DNA of 64,000 bases from positions 67,329,635 through 67,393,634 of the forward strand of contig NC_082595.1 of the NCBI RefSeq assembly GCF_030936135.1, read 5' to 3'. The notes beneath the pieces were generated by a model. The model was not told where the DNA came from, did not search any database, and saw only the letters and a list, made by a program, of their open reading frames with translations. This DNA is from Gavia stellata. Lineage: Eukaryota; Chordata; Aves; Gaviiformes; Gaviidae. How positions within the stretch are numbered: the stretch's first letter is position 1; every line of letters begins with the position of its first letter. Below, in pieces: positions 23,973 through 61,780 of the stretch. Position numbers and translations under genes: made by a program.

Positions 23973-25117
23973 TTGCTGTTTGCATTAATAATGCTTATGC
24001 TATTTTTGGCCAAATATTTTAGGGCAGTCTCAGAAAAAAACAAGTGCCCATTATCTCAGGAATCATTTAAGATTGAAATGAACAAAGCTTTTAAAGAGTA
24101 ATTATTTTTATAGGAAAGTAGTTTCAAATTGTTGGAAATGCAAATTATTCTGTAAGTAGCTTGGAGGAAGTTCTTACATATGATGGCATTTTCCGTCCTA
24201 CTAGGAAAACTCAGATCTCCATAGAATAATAGCTTAAATTTAGAATGAATTTAAAAACACAGAAGTGTATGATAAATATCTAAGGCATTTTATTTAAGTT
24301 ACTGAACATGACTCAGTTAAAATATACAAAACACTTAAAACCCACAAACACTTGTTTCTATATTATGCCTTCTCCCTAAGAGGAGGGGAAAAAAAAAAAG
24401 AGCAGCAAGCCTTTTCTGTTGGGCCGTGCTTTTTCTACAGCTGCTGTGAGCAAACTGTGCAGTGGTGGAAGAAAAGTCTCCCAGACCAGAGTGCCTCAGC
24501 TGTCAGAAGCCTCTTTGCCATCAAAGTACTTGTATCTGTGCCTATTATTTCAAATTTCTCCTACCCAAATAAAGGGAAGTAAAGTTGCAGGTAAAATTTT
24601 ACTAAGCAACCAGAGCTTTATGCTAGAAAAATGGTACATTAGCAGCCTGTCCTAGAATTGAAGTGCCATACCTACTCAGTCTTAAAGTCTAGTGCCAGGT
24701 TAAGGAAAAATGTTGATCTGCAATGAAATAGGACTTTCTAAATAAAATGTCTTGTGTGTACCCATGGTTTTCTCTCTTTCCTTTTATCTCTGCCTCTTTT
24801 TCTCTCTCCTTGTATACAGGTAGAGAGGTGAGCTGGCTGTGTTTTTCTAACTTCTAGTTTGCAGGGATTAAAATTAAGCTTTTTTTCTCTCTTTTTTTTT
24901 TTTGTGGTTGTTCTGGGGGGGGTGGGACTTTTTTGCTACTACTGTATTTTTCCTGCTGTGGAGGTTTGGTGGGCTGAATTACTCTATTACACATTTGCAT
25001 TCTTGCTGCTTTGCTGCATCTGCATGTTGCCTTGGGATCCAAGTTTCATGATGGATCTGATGATGCATGGAAGAATATAGTTCATTTATAATGGAAATAA
25101 TAGTAATTCATAGCTAT

Positions 25118-25470
25118 TAAGATTGAAAAGGGTTATCTAGTGTGATCATTTCCATGACAGTAAATTCTGCTTTATAATATCTGTTTGGGCTGTAGCTTGG
25201 CTTTGGGAAGAAGATTTATCTTCATGTAAAGAGTTCAGTGATGGAGAAGCCACTATGTCGATAAGTAAATTGTTCCAACAGTTCATCAGTTGAAGTGGTC
25301 TAACCTCAGATCCCAGCCAGTGATGTCTTAACATCCTCATTTTTTAGGTGAAGGACCTCTCTGGTATCAGCTGTCTCTGTCTAGTAAATGTAGTTGGTGT
25401 AGTTTTGAGTCAAGTCACCCCTTAATTTTCTGTTAGATAAATGGACTGAGATTATCTCTACAGCTGTTTA
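25118..25470 (-). mobile_element. Ancient CR1-type LINE 3' relic (antisense)
   Basis: On the minus strand, the sequence opposite tcaagtcaccccttaa (about 25,410-25,426) translates as the LRGDL motif near the C-terminus of CR1 reverse transcriptase. The following minus-strand order (frame-broken coding end, then the gatggagaagccact tract at 25,241 on the plus strand) agrees with CR1 3' ends. It is strongly diverged, with no intact frame, so it is an old insertion. Confidence 0.5.
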
Positions 25471-27229
25471 CTGCTACAGTGTAAGTTTCTGAGTTCGTGT
25501 AAAATTTTGTGGTAAGCACCTATTTTGAAGCATGACAGTGGAATGGATGCAGCATTAGTGAGACCATTACTGAAATGCTCTTTGCAGGAGGAACACTGTC
25601 ATTCTGCTTCTGCCTGACCCTCTGTTGCATGGGAGTCTCTGCTCCGCTGGTCACGCATGCAAAGCAGCGCGTAGCATTCAGGAGAGGAGTGACACTGGGA
25701 AAAACGTGGAGCCAGAGCAGATAACCAGTGGTCTTTGTTTCTAACAGTGTCTTTAGGCATGTGGGTGAGTTCCCTATGCCAAGTAATCAACTTCAGTCTA
25801 AGTTATTTACAGCTATATGACTGTTGGTTTAAAATTTTACCAACAGTGAATTGAAAGAAACAGTATCTGAAAAGCACTGAGACCTGGACAGATTCCTGGG
25901 GTAGCCCTCTAGAAACATCCTGCAGGGGGGAACAGTCCCCCATCACCTATTTCCTAAATCCAGATGTTTGTGTAACCAGCTGTTATCCTCACTTTCTCAT
26001 CCTTTCCTTTCTTCCCTCTTGCTTGGTGCTTGCTTGTATTTTTTCGTTAAACTGTGAGCTGCCTGGGGAGGGAACTGTTTTTTTCACTGCTATTTCTATT
26101 GCACTTAGCACAAAAAGCCTTTGATGCTGCTTGGGTTCTCTGCCCAGGCTCACAAAAGGGTTCATGTACCTAATTAACAATGGCTGGCATTTAAGCAACA
26201 AGCACTTGGACCTGGTTGTCCATGGATACCCCTGTTTTGACAAAAACCTTATCGAAAGCACCTGACCTTCTGTTCCTACATGTGTATAGGAGCCCTGTCA
26301 ACCTGGGAGCATTTAATGAGTGGTGTGAGCAATGGAGTGGGGACTGCTTGAACAGGTCCTTGTACCCATGGCATGTCTCTGTCTCCAGATGTCTTGATGT
26401 GATCCTCGGTCTCTAGCCCTCAGTTTTCTTCTCCTTGGCTCCATTTCATCCCCCTGGTCAAAACAACCTCTTCTTAAGCTAGAAAGTAAATGATTGCACT
26501 AGAGATCATTTTAGTGAGATATCAAACATTGCAAGAATATCCTGTACCTTGCTTTATAGCTGACTTTTTAAAAAATCCTTGCATTATTCACAAATGTGCA
26601 TCTGACACAGTGTAATCAAATTCAGTACTGTGCACTGACTACGTACTACGTATTCATGCTGCAGAAACTTTTTTCTTAAAATTTGTGCATAGGAAACCAA
26701 TAGAGATTTCATGCTTCTCTTAGTCCAGTTGCTGTGGAAATTTAATAGGTGCTATTGAAACGGAAAGAATTTAAGTCAAATAAATTTGCAAATCTTTTGG
26801 CTTTCCTGTTGCAAGTTGTTCATGAGTATGGAGCCATAGCTTCAATGCTTATACGAATACTGGTGGTAGGAGGTGAAAAAATTAATGTTACAGCACCAGT
26901 CATGCACCTGGGACTAGGGGTGAGGCAAGAGGTGATTCTTGCCTTGAGGTTGGGAAAAGGTCATATTTGGGGCTCACTCTTTCAGCCTCTGTTTTATTTC
27001 TGGTTGTGGACCCTTGACTCTCCTATTCCCAGCCATTTGTTTCTGCAACACAGCAAAACCAGAGCAAGGAGCTGATCTGGCCAAAAAAATCCAACAGAGC
27101 AAACTAGGTTGTTCTGGGTGGTCTCAGCTATTCAGCTCTGATGTGGCTCATCATGTTGTCTCATCTCTCCCCCGTTGGTCCACATGGTCCCAGTCCCAGC
27201 CCTTTACCGATACTCGTCTGAGGTGAAAA

Positions 27230-27277
27230 TCTTTTTTTTTCTTTCTTTTTTTTCTCCTTTCTTTTTTTTTTCCCTTT
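27230..27277. repeat. Polypyrimidine (T/C) tract
   Basis: Nearly pure T/C, dominated by T8-T11 runs separated by C. Low complexity. Confidence 0.8.
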
Positions 27278-30200
27278 GGGGTGCTGGTGGTGGTTGAACT
27301 GTTCAGGGAGCTGAATTTTGTCGAGGACCAGCACCAGCCAGGAGGTAAGCAGTGGGAGCACATGGCCAGGGAGAGGGTAGGGGCTGAACGGCCTCTTGAG
27401 GGGCAGTATGCTTTTAGGTTGGCTCACCCTGTTTTGTGGAACGACACCTTCAGACAGTAAGTGAAATATTAATTGCACTCAAGCCCAATTTGAGTAGTAT
27501 GAGAGCCTTGGAGGAGATTTGCATTTAATTTCCTTTTTAAATAAAACCAGAACTTCAAGTTTCCATGGTGTCCCATTACGCTATCTCATTGCCCATTGTT
27601 CATTGGTGGTCCAGTTCATGGCCATTTTTGCGGAACTTCACAATTTCTTTACATTCGTTTCCACAAACACCCCATGTTAGGTTCCTAGGGAATGGAAAAG
27701 AGGAGGGAGAAAGTAGCGTGAAAGGAAATGTGTAGTGGCTGTGAGTAGAGATAAGAATAAAGACTGCCTTGTAGAAAGTTTTTCTGAAAATGGCTTCTTA
27801 AGTTCTTTCATTATGTTGAAATCTCAGCTTTAATTTAAAAAAAAAAAAAAGCTTATTTTCCACACACTTCTAAGAAATGCTTGAAAGGAATAATCGCATG
27901 CAGTCTAGAGGTTCAGAAAGAAGAAGGCTCAGCTTCTGTAATTAGCCAGCCTGATGAAGCAGGCTGGAGGAGAAAAAGTAAGACAGAACATGAATCATCA
28001 CGTCAGGTTGATACTGTAGTTGCAGGGATTTGGGAGGCACACAGGAGTACCCGGAATGGGGGAGAGCACTGAAAAGCCAGAAGAGGAAGAAGAGCGATGC
28101 CTGGAAGATAAATAGGATTCCAACGGAGACAAGAAGTGGGAAGCAAAGGTATACATGGCAGTCGGGTTCGAGTGTGCCTTCGAAGAGAAACGACTAATGG
28201 TTGGGAGAGAGCCTCAGTGCCAGACTGAAGCACAACAGTTCGGGTATTCACAGCCTCCCACTTCTTTTTGCATGTTCACCTCCACTACCTCGTCCTAAAT
28301 GCCTACACCCTCGCTGACATCCTGCAAAGGAAAGGTGGGCTCCTCTCCCTTCAAAGTGAATACTGGCCACTTAGTAATCATGAGTAGCTGACACCTCCCT
28401 CATTCATGGTGCTCCCCATGTTTGTGTAAATCATCTCTTACCCTGCTGCATGCAGATGTATTCCCGCTGTACTACTTTGCATTTAATTCCCTTTTATCAG
28501 GAGCATAAGCTATAGCAAAACTTCACTATCTGTCCCAAGATGCCCGCAGGTATGAACAACTTGTATCCTAAAAGTGCAACACTGTTGACTTCAGTCGATG
28601 CTTATTTAATAAAATTACTAATGTGAACTTGTTAAAGGGGAAAAATGGGTAAGCCTGAATGCATCATTTCTCTTCCCCATCACCTCCACTTTGAAGTACT
28701 CAAACTGCACAATGGCACCGCTTCTCCCTTACTGCCTCTGCCGGGCTTTGCTGAGCCCACAAGGGAGCAATAACACTTAGTGTACAATCATTCTTCAGTA
28801 CTTCTAAAGCAGAGTTTGCAGTTTATTCGGTTCTGTGCTGTCTCAGAATAACTTTCTATTCTTCCAACTTGGGGTGAATTTTGTTGCTTCGTCTCCTGCT
28901 TCATGATGAGTGACCGAAAAATAGTTCTTTTTAGGTAATGCACTGTCTTGCCATCATAACCGCGTATTTTTTCCCAGCCCCTTCTCCACTGGAAAGTAGA
29001 ACGCTGCTTTTATAACTCTTTCAAAATCAATTAATTCTGCTTAGATTGAACAGTACTATAAATTTGCATAAAAAGAACATTATTTTCAGACGATGCTTTT
29101 GTGATAAAAATCAGCCTGTATTTCCCCTGGTTCCTCCAGGTTATACGATAACATTCTAGTCATTTAATGTTTGTGCTAACAGTAGGCTTTATTTGTATTG
29201 ACACATGCCCCGTTTTCTTGAAACAATATAAAATGATGTCATGTTTTATTCTAGCCAGAAGGGCTGGGATTTCACCTAGGATGTAAAATCACCTGACCTG
29301 CCTTGACATACACATGCATTAACTGCACAGCCACCTCTCAGTCCATTAGGAATTCAGGATGTATACTTTGATAAGCATTTTATTGTGCTTTTATTCCTAC
29401 ATGGAGTCACTCCAGAGATGTAATCAATATTCACTTTTTCTAAAAAGTAAAATTGTTTTCTGCTTAAAAGGATTGTGAAAACCATTAGTGTTCTATTAAT
29501 AAACCTGAAACTTCTGTTGTGTCCTCATGAGATATGTTAACTTAAAAAAAAAAACCACCCTGAAACAACTTGGCGATTAAACTGTTAATATTGTCTTGTA
29601 CAGTAGTTGTGTTATAAAAACTTGCAATAATAGAAGATACAGAAAAAGATCTGGTGTTTATTTTCCTGAATTAGAATAAGCACATACAACCTGAAGACAT
29701 ATACATATGAAAGTAAACAAAACATACCACAAAAAGTAGACCTCAGAAGAATGTATCCCCCTCACATAAATAACTGTCAAAGTCAGCAGATTCACCCTGA
29801 ACACCCTCTGATGAAGCACAGCCTCAGCATTGAAACTTGGGGTTTAATTCCCAGCTTTGCCTTCCTGCTGTTGGAGAAGCAGCAGCTCAGTGCCTCGCCT
29901 CCCTTGATTGCCTTGAAGTTACGCTTTACAAAACTAATGGGACCTGCTACCCCAGAGCCCTGGGGGACCTTCCCCTAAGGGTGCTCCCGGTCCCACTCCC
30001 CAGCTGTAACTGAGGAGGTCCTGACCTGGACTGGCACGTCCACAGCCACCGAGCGCCTGCCATTGCCACAGGAACACTCAGCATCGTGTCTCTGCCACAC
30101 CCAGGGACGTTAAAAACCAGTAAACCCCAGTGTTGTTCTTTCTAAACAAAGCAGTACCAGATTTCCTTTCAATGTCAAAGAGGGGTGCCCCTGTCTTCAT

Positions 30201-33200
30201 TACCCCCCTCCTCACCCCTCCCAATCCTAATAGCAAGACCGTCTAACTCCTCGAGAGCACAAAGCTTTTGAAGACTGGGAGGGTTCCCTGATCACAGGCT
30301 TGCCTGGAGGCCTCTGCTCTGCAGCCAGGAAAAAACGACCCTTTGAATTTTGACTCACCGGAACAGCATTTCTCAGTACACCACAGTAAGAAAAGTCCTG
30401 CCAAAGCTGCCAACGAAAGGTGTCCGCTAGGGAGAAATGTGTGTGGGGAGGATGAGATCTGGCTCACCCTCTTATGGCTGCTGACAAAGTACTCTGGAGA
30501 CACCTTGTTTTTCCCTTCTCCAAAGGAAGTGTGAGACCCCAGATGAACCTAGATGCCAAAGTTTCTGAAGCTGTAGCCAGGTGAGATGATGTCCCATTGA
30601 AAGGACGAGAAAGGGAGGGAGCTACATGGGCTGCAGGACTTCACGGCGGCTAATAGAAGAAACTTCAAATGGCCTGTTTAGGCAAGACAGCATTCCCTTG
30701 CAGGTTGTGCAGTCTCTCTCCCCTATTGAATCCTACCTGTAGATAAGAAAAAAGCTTCTGTCTACAGAACTACTTGACAAGCACCTTTTTCCAGAACCAA
30801 ATTCACAATAAACCAAAATCCTGCTATCTGCTATGGCGCTCATCAGTTTGCCTTCTCAGAGGGTGCAGACGGCAGGCCACCGGCTCTGCCGCTGTCTCTC
30901 CCATCTGTCTTCATTTCCAGAGCACTCAGGAGATGAAATCATAGCCTTGGCCTCTGGAAGGGGCTCTCCTCCTCCCTGTTTCCATTCCTTCTCATTCTCC
31001 TCCCACTGCCTTCAGCTGCGAGTTGATTTGCAGACAAATGTGTTTCGCTGGAATGATCTCCTCTTCACATGTGGTCCTATTGCCCTGGATTGACAGGGTT
31101 TGTGCTCGCTAATGGGACATCGCCCATTTAGCAGGGTCTGCAGCAGCTAGCGCTTTTATCTGTCATTACCACCTTAGGCTACTTGCTAGCTAATCTAAGG
31201 CAGATGCATTAAACAACTTGTTTTCCCACAAAAAAACACCTCTTACTTAACAGGGTTATAGCTGAAGACTATATGCATCTTTTGGAAAGAGTAAATATGG
31301 TAAGGAAAGGAAATCCGTTTAAGAAAATCTGCAAAAACTTCATGTATCTCTATTATTAATCAAATATGAACTGAGACGCCAACCAGGTCACAGCAGTATG
31401 TCCTGCAAATCTTAATTCTTCTGATCAGAGGATGCTGTAAATGGGAGAGGGCGAGCACTTACTTACAAACGGGCAAAGACTGGGAGCCACTGCACCAGGC
31501 TATGGCAAGCAATCTGTAGCTGTTTCCCAACGCTACTCTGCTACTGAGCAAGTTTTACATGAAAGATCTGACTATAAAAGTGTGTAACTACCTCCACGAC
31601 ATTATGAGGGTTGTCAGTCATCCAAAAAGCTTGTAATAAAATTAAAACAACTAAAGGATCATGAGACTGTAGGTCTGTCAGCTAAGTATCTTTTTCTGTT
31701 TATCTGGCTCTGTATTAGTAACTTACGGATGTGACCAACTTAGCAGCAAGCTGCCAGCCTGAGTATTTCCACCTGCAGAAAGCCTTTTTTTTTGGTGAAA
31801 GCAAGGAACGCTGAGTTATTTACATCATCCAGGGCAGTCTCAGGGTATGCGTCACCTCAGAAAGTGGCTTTGTTTACCAGAAAGTGCAAGGTAAACTCTG
31901 GGGAAATGCTAGAATTGCACTTAGTGTGGATTTAGATATAGGTACTTCTGTATGGCACAGAAGAAGTAGATTGGACTCTGGATGTTTCGCATTTCCTATG
32001 TATTTGTACCTTTGTATGTCATTAAAGTTATCATTAATCCCTTTTCTAAATCCAAATTGAAATGCAGCATGACCATTTTGCAGCTTTACATTGGCTATTT
32101 TTATCTGAATAATTAAAAAGACGTGTATATGAAACTCAAGCTGCCCAGAGAGATCATTAATATTACAACAAAACCAATCCTGGCAGCAGTCAGTGATTAT
32201 TTCAGAAGGATCTTGCAGAGCCTGCCGGCGATGAAAAAGCCTTTTCTCACCCTCTCATAAACTCAGACCTCACCATAAAACCCTATTAAATTATGTCTTC
32301 TGCAGACAAAGGCTCAGTAAGTTTGGGCTATTTCAAAGAGAAGGAAAGCATTTCTGTACCACCGGAGGATGCCCTGCCAGCACACGAAGCGAGAGCCCTG
32401 CCTGGGCAGGAGTGTCACTTTGGCTGGGGACAGCTGGTCACTGTGCATGGGCACGGCGAGGCGCTTTCGCTTCAGGCAGAGCAACCCATAAAAACAATCT
32501 GTACTAATTAACGGAGCTGTTAAAAGCTTTGTGCTGCCCAAACTCTGGCCGCTTGGAAGAGAGAGGGCAGTGAGTAGGAGCCATGGGTGATACCAGTGCG
32601 GGAGACGAGTGGAAAATGGGTGGCCCTATTTCTTGAGGACCCGGGGGAGATTTGGTGAGTGAAGCTCTGCTGTTCAAACCCAGTTAGCAGCAGTATGGGA
32701 AAGCAAAACTCAGAGCGACGCATGTGGCAGGAGCCCTGATTTTTAAAAGGCTTAGTTCTCAGCCAAAATACAGACAGGACAGCTTCTGTGGTGGGACTGC
32801 AAAGACCCATCGCAACCACTGGGCTCAGAGTGCGGTTTTGACACCTGCCGCCAGCTCCGCAGGCAGCCCGCTGTGCTAGCCACAGGCTTTTTTAAAGAGG
32901 TGCAAAGACATTACAGAAAAAAAGATAGATTAATGAAATAAAGAACAATAGCTTTTATACCAACATACAGAATCTAGTAACACTAATGAGTTTATTAGTG
33001 CCTCCCTGCCCCCAAATCAAACTGCAGACTTCAGAAGAAAAAGTTGACTTGCTATATAACAAAGTAGGCTTAGATTTATGTTAACTGGAAATATCTACTT
33101 ATTTTATTATGTTATGCTCTCTTCCTTTAGGCAGCTGAAGATTACACATAACTGTGTACTTTAACATGTTCGTTCTTGTTTTCCTCTGCACGATGTATCT

Positions 33201-36059
33201 GAGGGATCACGGTTCCAGACTGTGCCACGCTCGGTGTGTGTTTGCAGCCAGACAGGCATGTGGGTTTATCACTGTTAGCTCTTATTTTCCCTACTCCAAA
33301 AAATGACACGTGGTAATTTAGCAAAGATGCAGAGTTGGATTCCCACCCTCCCTGAGGGAGAGAGTGAGGTGGCTGTCAGTCTGCCGGGCATCACCTGCGA
33401 GCTTTGAGGCAAAGGTGGGAAAACCGGAATGTATGCCAGGAACCAGTCTGAGACTGCAGCACCTGCGATGCACAGAAGCAGAAAGCAATGCTCACCGCCA
33501 AAGTGCTGCAGCTTGGGTTCCTGGGCTCTACTGCCATCTAATAAGCCTCTCTAATACAAGTCACTGATCACAGGCAACAGCGCTGCCTCGCAAGGCTGCG
33601 CACCTTCCCTGGAGGAATGGACACCACCTCCTTCCACAGCCATGGAAAAGGCGGGCTTGAGGACACGCTCTTTGCTGTTTTGCCCACAGATAAGCTTGGC
33701 TACCAGACTGCCAGGCCAAACGGATTCTGAACCTGCTGGCAGGAGACTCTGAAAGTGTGAGGAAGAGAGGCTGGCAGAGCACCGCTAGCGAGTCAAATGC
33801 GTGGGACAGGTACGAGGGTACAGAACTTGTGTTTTACCCATGTTCTTTATTTGCTGCTGTTAAACTCTGGCTACCAAGATCTGACATTCTGACCTGCACC
33901 TTTTAAATGCTCAAGTCCATCCAGTCAGTGCCATGCAGGTCATAACCAACCTCTTAAAATCCGTTTTAGGAGCTGAACGGCAAGGCTGCCCGGGTGTCTG
34001 TGGGGATCTGTATCCGACATACCAAGAGGCACATGGGCTCTGCTGCTGAGGTGTCCTGGGAGGCATCGCTGTGTGGTGGACTCGTGCAGCCTCCGGGCAA
34101 CACCACACCCAGAACAGGAATAACACAGCCTCCAAAAGGAGGGTTGCAGTCTCCTTGTTGAGCAAATGTTAAACACCTGATTAGAGTACTGCTCTAATAA
34201 TCCTGGGCAACCGGTCTGTCCTTACAGTCTCCCTTGTGTCTGTACAGCATCTTAATGCCAGCAAAGGCACAAGCCAGACTACCAAAACACAGCATCGACT
34301 TCCGGAGCATAAATTGCTGTAATGCTTCCTTCAAAAGACCAGGTTTGCCTGCCTTGTCCGGGGCAGCACTGGGAGGTGAATGATTTACTCCCTCTTTCCC
34401 TCTCTCCCCTCCCTCACAGGTCTTCCCTGCTTGTGCTGGCCACTGATTCAAAATGCAGGTTTTAGGATAGCTCATTTGCTTCTGAAAGTCAAGCAGTGGC
34501 AAGCAGCTGGGATGTGGATGCCCAGGACCTCTCTCTGCCCTCACAGAAGCTTAGATCCCATCTGTAACTGGATCCCTCTTATCTGTAACACAGACAGCAA
34601 TTCTCCTGCAGTAGCAAAAGCTGAGACCAGCTACCAGGCTGTGACTGTCCAGATTTATTAGGCTGTCTGCCACTTGAAACAAATCTTCAGCCTGAGATTT
34701 GCAGGTGCTGTAGCAGACAAAAAGTGCTTTTCTTTGTCTCTTCATTGCCCTGTCGTAAGAATTTAACAAAACCTCATGCTGCAAATGATCAGCTGTGGCA
34801 TGAAGCGGCTGCTACTCTCACTTTCCACTCTTACTTCATTACCTGTGCATCATCTGTAGCGCGGAGCGGCTCGAAAGCTGTGAAGACGGACCAGCACCTC
34901 GCTAAGGATGAGGGCAAAGGAGCAACCTGTTTGTGCAACAAGATTTACCGGGTCCCTGGGACCTCTCTGATCCCATTAATTCCTGAGAGCAGGGCATCAG
35001 CACAGTGTCAAACACATGCTACGTATCAAACACTGGGCTCTTATGCTATAGCCTGTGGTTACTGAATACCTGTAAACAACAAGTTAAAAGTGAGGAATAA
35101 AACAAAATGCTGCAAGGAGCTACCGCAGGAAAGTGCCAGAGCAGAGCAGCCTTCCCAGTGAGTGCAGGCAGGAGGCAGGGACCATTGCTCTCATTGATGT
35201 TGCACAGCAAAACTAAATACAAAACTGGCCACTGGCACTTGGAGAAGCTGGCACATGGATCTGAACTCCACAGCTTTGCTCAGGGGTCCCCTTTTCCTTG
35301 TCTTCCTCCTTTGTCTAATCTGTTCCATACCCTAAGGTAAAGCGTTTACAAAGCCCTGGTCATAGACCCCGCCCGTCCGCTACCAGACACTGAAAGTTGC
35401 TCCATTTGCGTGAAGAATCAGGTCACTTCCATTGCCCCCGATGGCGTAATAAAGTATCTGCCTTGCGGGAGGTTTTTGCGGCAGCTGTGTACACGCCACA
35501 GCATTTAATGAAGGACTAAGTATTTGAGCAGTGGTGTTAATCAGAAAACAAAGGGCATTGTTAGCGTTTTGGAGTCAGTGCGATGTGCAGAACTGTGGAT
35601 ATTTGGCAGAATATGACGTGAAGTCCTGCTCATACCGTCATGGGGCACCCACGGCTTCTGCTGCAGCAGGGCGGCTGCAGGCAAGGGAGCACTGGGACCC
35701 TCTGCCAGATAAATCTCGAGGGATTTGCTTTGGGGTCACTTGGCTTCCCTTCCTCTGTGCCCTTCTGCTCTGTACCTGTCTGCTGTTCTCCTCAGTCACC
35801 TCACCGAGCATCAGCGTAACAGAAAGAAAATTGCCGCCGGATGTCAGGAGCTTAGAGACGCGTGCGGTAACGCTCAGCTGCGGTCAGGCACTGGGGCGTC
35901 ATGGCGTGGCGTCCTTTGTCCCCAGGACGGGGTAAAATGCGAGGCCCCTGCTCCTCCGTAAAGGAACGGCGCAGTGATGCTCCGTTTTTAACGGAGGGCC
36001 GGCTTACACGCAAAACCCCAGGCGTGAAGCGCGGTCAGCAGCACGGCTTTTCGCCCTGA

Positions 36060-61780
<25,721 letters not shown>

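Larger units (their letters stand above)
23973..36040. other. COQ3-FAXC intergenic region
   Basis: Twelve kilobases with no gene I can support. It holds one ancient CR1 relic (about 25.1-25.5 kb), a pyrimidine-only stretch at 27,230-27,277 and an A-run at 27,837-27,850. Scattered short ORFs lack domain or splice support. Some AT-rich blocks (around 28.9-29.4 kb and 31.1-31.3 kb) look enhancer-like but cannot be judged without an alignment. Confidence 0.65.
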
